A stretch of 64,000 nucleotides of DNA from Caprella mutica (Eukaryota; Arthropoda; Malacostraca; Amphipoda; Caprellidae): NCBI GenBank assembly GCA_947561585.1, contig CANNZV010000436.1:310001-374000 (forward strand). The letters are read 5' to 3'. Numbering within the stretch: the first letter of the stretch is position 1; the number at the start of each line of letters is the position of its first letter. The notes under the pieces are model-generated. The model saw only the letters and a list, made by a program, of their open reading frames with translations, was not told where the DNA came from and did no database searches. Positions 59,638-64,000 of this stretch are shown in pieces. The translations under genes and the position numbers were made by a program.

Positions 59638-60353
59638 TACAATAGATAATCATTATATTTAAAGTAGATAATCAATTTAATCAAAGTAGATAATCAATGT
59701 AATCAAAGTAGATAATCAATGTAATCAAAGTAGATAATCAATATAATCAAAGTAGATAATCAATATAATCAAAGTAGATAATCAATGTAATCAAAGTAGA
59801 TAATCAATATAATCAAAGTAGATAATCAATATAATCAAAGTAGATAATCAATGTAATCAAAGTAGATAATCAATATAATCAAAGTAGATAATCATTATAA
59901 TCAAAGTATATAATCAATATAATCAAAGTAGATAATCAATGTAATCAAAGTATATAATCAATATAATCAAAGTAGATAATCAATGTAATCAAAGTAGATA
60001 ATCAATATAATCAAAGTAGATAATCAATTTAATCAAAGTAGATAATCAATGTAATCAAAGTAGATAATCAATATAATCAAAGTAGATAATCAATATAATC
60101 AAAGTAGATAATCAATGTAATCAAAGTAGATAATCAATATAATCAAAGTAGATAATCAATATAATCAAAGTAGATAATCAATATAATCAAAGTAGATAAT
60201 CAATGTAATCAAAGTAGATAATCAATATAATCAAAGTAGATAATCAATATAATCAAAGTAGATAATCAATATAATCAAAGTAGATAATCAATGTAATCAA
60301 AGTAGATAATCAATATAATCAAAGTAGATAATCAATATAATCAAAGTAGATAA
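59638..60353. repeat. 22-bp tandem array, about 32 copies
   Basis: Unit contains GTAGATAATCAATATAATCA; variants (ATGTAATC, ATTTAATC, GTATATAATC) recur in a regular order, pointing to duplication of blocks of three or more units. Confidence 0.97.
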
Positions 60354-60578
60354 TTAGCTAGTGACACACATCAACTTACGCGAATAATCATAGAAGAGTT
60401 ATCGTGGGAAATACCGTTGAACATTTAACAGAGAACATATGTTATAAATTCCTCATGCCTATTTACATAGAGAAACCTGAGGGAAATTAAATGATTAGAA
60501 AACATTCGCAGGGATAATTGAAATGGAAATAATTTAGTCTATTTGAACGAAAAAAAATATATGTAGCACGATTAAAAT

Positions 60579-60824
60579 AACTAGACACTAGTCTCACTAA
60601 CTAAACACTAGTCTCACTAACTGCTCACTAGCCTCACTAACTGCTCACTAGTCTCACTAACTAGACACTAGTCTCACTAACTGATCACTAGTCTCACTAA
60701 CTAGACACTAGTCTCACTAACTGATCACTAGTCTCACTAACTAAACACTAGTCTCACTAACTGCTCACTAGCCTCACTAACTGCTCACTAGTCTCACTAA
60801 CTAGACACTAGTCTCACTAACTAG
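60579..60824. repeat. 20-bp tandem array, 12 copies, with 7-unit higher order
   Basis: Unit like CACTAGTCTCACTAACTGAT. The variant order starting CTAAACACTAG at about 60600 repeats from about 60740, 140 bp or seven units later. Confidence 0.95.
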
Positions 60825-62215
60825 CTACTGGTTTCAGTGCACCAATACCAGCTGATACAATTCTCTCTCTCTTGGCCGACTCATTTAAAAATAATAGTTT
60901 ATTTTGCAGTAGCATTGAAATGAAGAGTTACTTATTCAAGAGCACATTACTACAATGAATGACAAAGTGCATCATAGTGAATGTTGAGGTCATGTAAATC
61001 ACAGTGTTGCATTACATTCCTATATCTATTACAAGCTGTGTACGTACGATAATGATACAGACTATACCTACTATAACCATTCAAAACAATTGACTGCCCC
61101 TGCATTTACTTCATTAGATTTCAACTTCGTGTAGAAGGAGTTAAAAAGGATGTAGGGAGTAAAAAGAAGGTATACAGGGTACTATGTTCATATCTTTCAA
61201 ATGATACACAGTGGGAGATTTAAAAGAGTACATGTGAAAGGTTTAAACCAAATATATTTTACCAATAAACTAAAAGATAGTAGAAAAGTTTGAATTAATA
61301 ATTATAATAGATCTGAAGTCATTAAAGAGTATGATTATTTTACTGGGAGTGAACATTCTAAGCCCAGAACAATGAGTGGAATGTTAAAATTAATGGAGTA
61401 GCTACTATAACATGTAGAGGTATTTAACAAGGAGGGTGAGTTAAACAAGTGCATTGGTTATAGTCACAGTAGATAAATACCTACTATGTAAAACAATTTT
61501 AGTGGAAAGGAAACTTATAGTAAAAAAAGAGTGCATTTAGTACTGAAATATTTATAAAAATAAATAGAAATCACAATAGATATATTGTATACTTGTAGGC
61601 ATAAAATCTTCAGACTGGTCTGTTATTTGGAGTGAATTATGTTATGACTTTGAAATAAAAAGAGTGTTATGCGATATTCCCCTTCTGCTCAAATGATTGT
61701 GGTTTAGTGGAATTGGTTGACTATGCTATTATTACGTTGAGGGAGCTAGTAAGTCTTTTTCAAAAGTGTTACATAGATTGAATTGACTGATGTAATTAAC
61801 CACAGGGAGTTCTTTCTAGGCTGAATGGATTTCTGTGGTTTACTTTATAGAAATAATGAGTTTTGGAGGTATCGTATTCCTTATTCCTTTGACATGTATT
61901 AATGAAGGGTAGGAACTCACGGGAAAGGTTAATTGAGAATAAGAGAGTTTATATATGCTAAGGGTAAAATTAGACACCTCAAATAGGTGTGTTTAGGACA
62001 TTTAGAAATTGGAGAATGAGAAGAGAGGTATCTTACGTTTGGATTTGGGAGAAGGGGGGGGGGGGCATGGAGCTTCAGGAAGAGTCTCCTGAGTATATAA
62101 GATAGGATTGAAAGGATGATGGACTTTTTTAATTCTCAGTAGCTGTCTGTCACTCACCCTCTGCTCACTAAAGTTAAGAAGTTTATGGGACTTGATAGGT
62201 GAAGACCTCTCTCAC
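60825..62215. other. AT-rich DNA, no recognised feature
   Basis: No supported gene or element. A run of 12 G lies near 62050-62062. Confidence 0.45.
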
Positions 62216-62455
62216 CCCAGCCTTAGGCTCCTTCGCATGACTTAGTCGATGAAGAACTCCGCCCGCCTTAGTGGTGAAGTTAACATTTTGAGCGAGTGAG
62301 TGAATCTTGCATTGCAAGGGTCTCAGCAGCAGTTTATCGACAAAATAGGTTGCATTCTTTACGGCAGAATTAGTGCATAGAAGAAGATAAGATGAGGGAC
62401 CGGCAACTGAAGCAGATTGCCGAACAGCTTCTGATGTTACAGAGCAGACATTCAA
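62216..62455 (-). CDS. Candidate distal first exon (possibly of the RalGDS-like gene)
   Basis: A minus-strand ATG at 62455, directly after an in-frame TGA, opens 80 codons that run into GTGAGA (from 62215) in phase 0. This fits the phase-0 exon at 49193. The base composition is richer in G and C than the flanks. The peptide (begins MNVCSVTSEAVRQSAS, contains LLLRPLQCKIHSLAQN) matches nothing I recognise. It could be a chance frame. Confidence 0.3.
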
Positions 62456-63155
62456 TGAGCAGTAAAAATGTCCAGTCAGTACCGTCTCCAGTACTGAGAT
62501 TTGAATGAGTCATAGTTTACGTCAATAAGTAGGCCCCAATAGAGGACGAACACCAGTACAGACATACTAGTACTATGGTTTCAATGAGTCTACAGTCTGA
62601 ACCACTGAATTAGAAACTCAGTACTCCCCATCAGTACTCCCCATCCATATTCCTCTCAGTGATCGTGTAAACTCTGGTGCTTAAACTCTGGTGTAACGTA
62701 AACAAGTAAATTGAACGAATTGATTTTGGTGTTCGGACAAATAGTAAGCCAAGTAATTAAATGACCTCTCGGCAGTAATTACTAACCACGCTACCAAATA
62801 AACGAAAGAATTTGATTATTGGAATCATTGGGAATATTTGGAATATCAATAAAAGAAAATAATGATGAAAAAAGCATTAAAAAATCCCCCGGTGTAACTC
62901 CCGATCATACAATATATATTTAATGAAAAATAGGAGAAAAAACGAATGAATAAAAAGTTTGCAAAATAACAGAATAAGTGACATAGGAAATGCATATAAT
63001 TAATTTTAGCAGAGATTTACATTTTCTTATTATTGTCTTTCCTTTGCAAGCATTATTAGATGGTATGTGACTCCTATTTTCATAACTAGGTACAACCTCT
63101 CCGTGTCTGAAAGTTGACACAGTTATCGAAGCATATCTTCTACCAATGTAAACCA
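62456..63155. other. AT-rich DNA upstream of the candidate exon, no clear feature
   Basis: Upstream side of the 62216-62455 frame. No promoter element could be assigned. Confidence 0.4.
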
Positions 63156-64000
63156 GAGCGATGACTATCGGTACAGTATGATAGTATCGTGACTATCAGT
63201 ACACTGTGATAGTATCGTGACTATCGGTACAGTGTGATAGTATCGTGACTATCGGTACACTGTGATAGTATCGTGACTATCAGTACACTGTGATAGTATC
63301 GTGACTATCTGTACACTGTGATAGTATCGTGACATATATCTGTACACTGTGATAGTGTCGTGACTATCTGTACACTGTGATAGTATCGTGACTATCTGTA
63401 CACTGTGATAGTATCGTGACTATCTGTACACTGTGATAGTATCGTGACTATCGGTACACTGTGATAGTATCGTGACTATCTGTACACTGTGATAGTATCG
63501 TGACTATCGGTACACTGTGTTATTGTGATAGCATCGTGACTATCGGTACACTGTGTTATTGTGATAGTATCGTGACTATCGGTACACTGTGTTATTGTGA
63601 TAGTATCGTGACTATCGGTACACTGTGTTATTGTGATAGTATCGTGACTATCGGTACACTGTGTTATTGTAATAGTATCGTGACTATCGGTACAGTGTAT
63701 TATTGTGATAGTATCGTGACTATCGGTACACTGTGTTATTGTGATAGTATCGTGACTATCGGTACACTGTGTTATTGTGATAGTATCGTGACTATCGGTA
63801 CACTGTGTTATTGTGATAGTATCGTGACTATCGGTACACTGTGTTATTGTGATAGTATCGTGATTATCAGTACAGTGTATTATTGTGATAGTATCGTGAC
63901 TATCGGTACACTGTGTTATTGTGATAGTATCGTGACTATCGGTACACTGTGTTATTGTGATAGTATCGTGATTATCGGTACACTGTGTTATTGTGATAGT
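63156..64000. repeat. 30-bp then 36-bp tandem array, runs off the window
   Basis: Unit contains GATAGTATCGTGACTATC, a 6-bp inverted repeat around ATCGTG, plus GGTACACTGT. From about 63515 each unit is lengthened by GTTATT to 36 bp. About 12 short and 13 long units are visible. Confidence 0.97.

Overview
The window comes from an invertebrate animal nuclear genome. Spliced genes with GT-AG introns, a Tec-type tyrosine kinase and a RalGDS-type guanine nucleotide exchange factor are metazoan features, and the noncoding DNA is AT-rich and carries hAT-like, foldback/MITE-like and non-LTR elements. I cannot name the phylum from the sequence.

Two genes are arranged tail to tail. On the + strand, 1265-28384 encodes a Tec-family kinase (SH3-SH2-kinase). 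It has two alternative first coding exons (1265-2585 and 18526-18673), both ending in phase 1, joined to nine common exons; the predicted proteins are 897 and 506 residues. On the - strand, 51375 down to 32418 encodes a RalGDS/RGL-like protein (N-terminal disordered region, REM, CDC25/RasGEF, RA domain) in 12 exons, 1170 residues. All exon junctions were phased by hand and both joins stay in frame. A further possible first exon for the second gene lies at 62216-62455. Both products belong to membrane-proximal signalling: the kinase acts below immune- or growth-type receptors, and the exchange factor couples Ras to Ral. Nothing in the sequence shows that they work together.

Roughly a third of the window (about 23 kb) is tandem arrays with 18-45 bp units. 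They occupy the kinase's first intron (about nine arrays between 3.7 and 20.1 kb), the last kinase intron, the DNA downstream of both stop codons, and several RalGDS introns, including an 8.5 kb array of a 21-bp unit that fills one intron almost completely. The most striking pattern is that arrays repeatedly start at a 5' splice site and copy the exon's last bases together with its GT donor: 26713-27228 (29 bp x 18), 45658-45960 (30 bp x 10) and 34738-35369 (31 bp x 20), plus a two-copy case at 33148-33206. The 30-bp case keeps the reading frame and has no stop, so choice of donor could insert 10-residue repeats into the exchange-factor domain. The 21-bp intron array is also open in the coding frame.

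Other layout: 1-1264 upstream DNA with two small arrays; 22985-24830 a decayed non-LTR retrotransposon in a kinase intron; 29290-31570 intergenic AT-rich DNA; 51430-64000 upstream of the RalGDS gene, with a 2.2 kb hAT-like element flanked by a perfect 8-bp duplication (54180-56404), several small inverted-repeat elements, and three more arrays, the last of which runs off the right edge.
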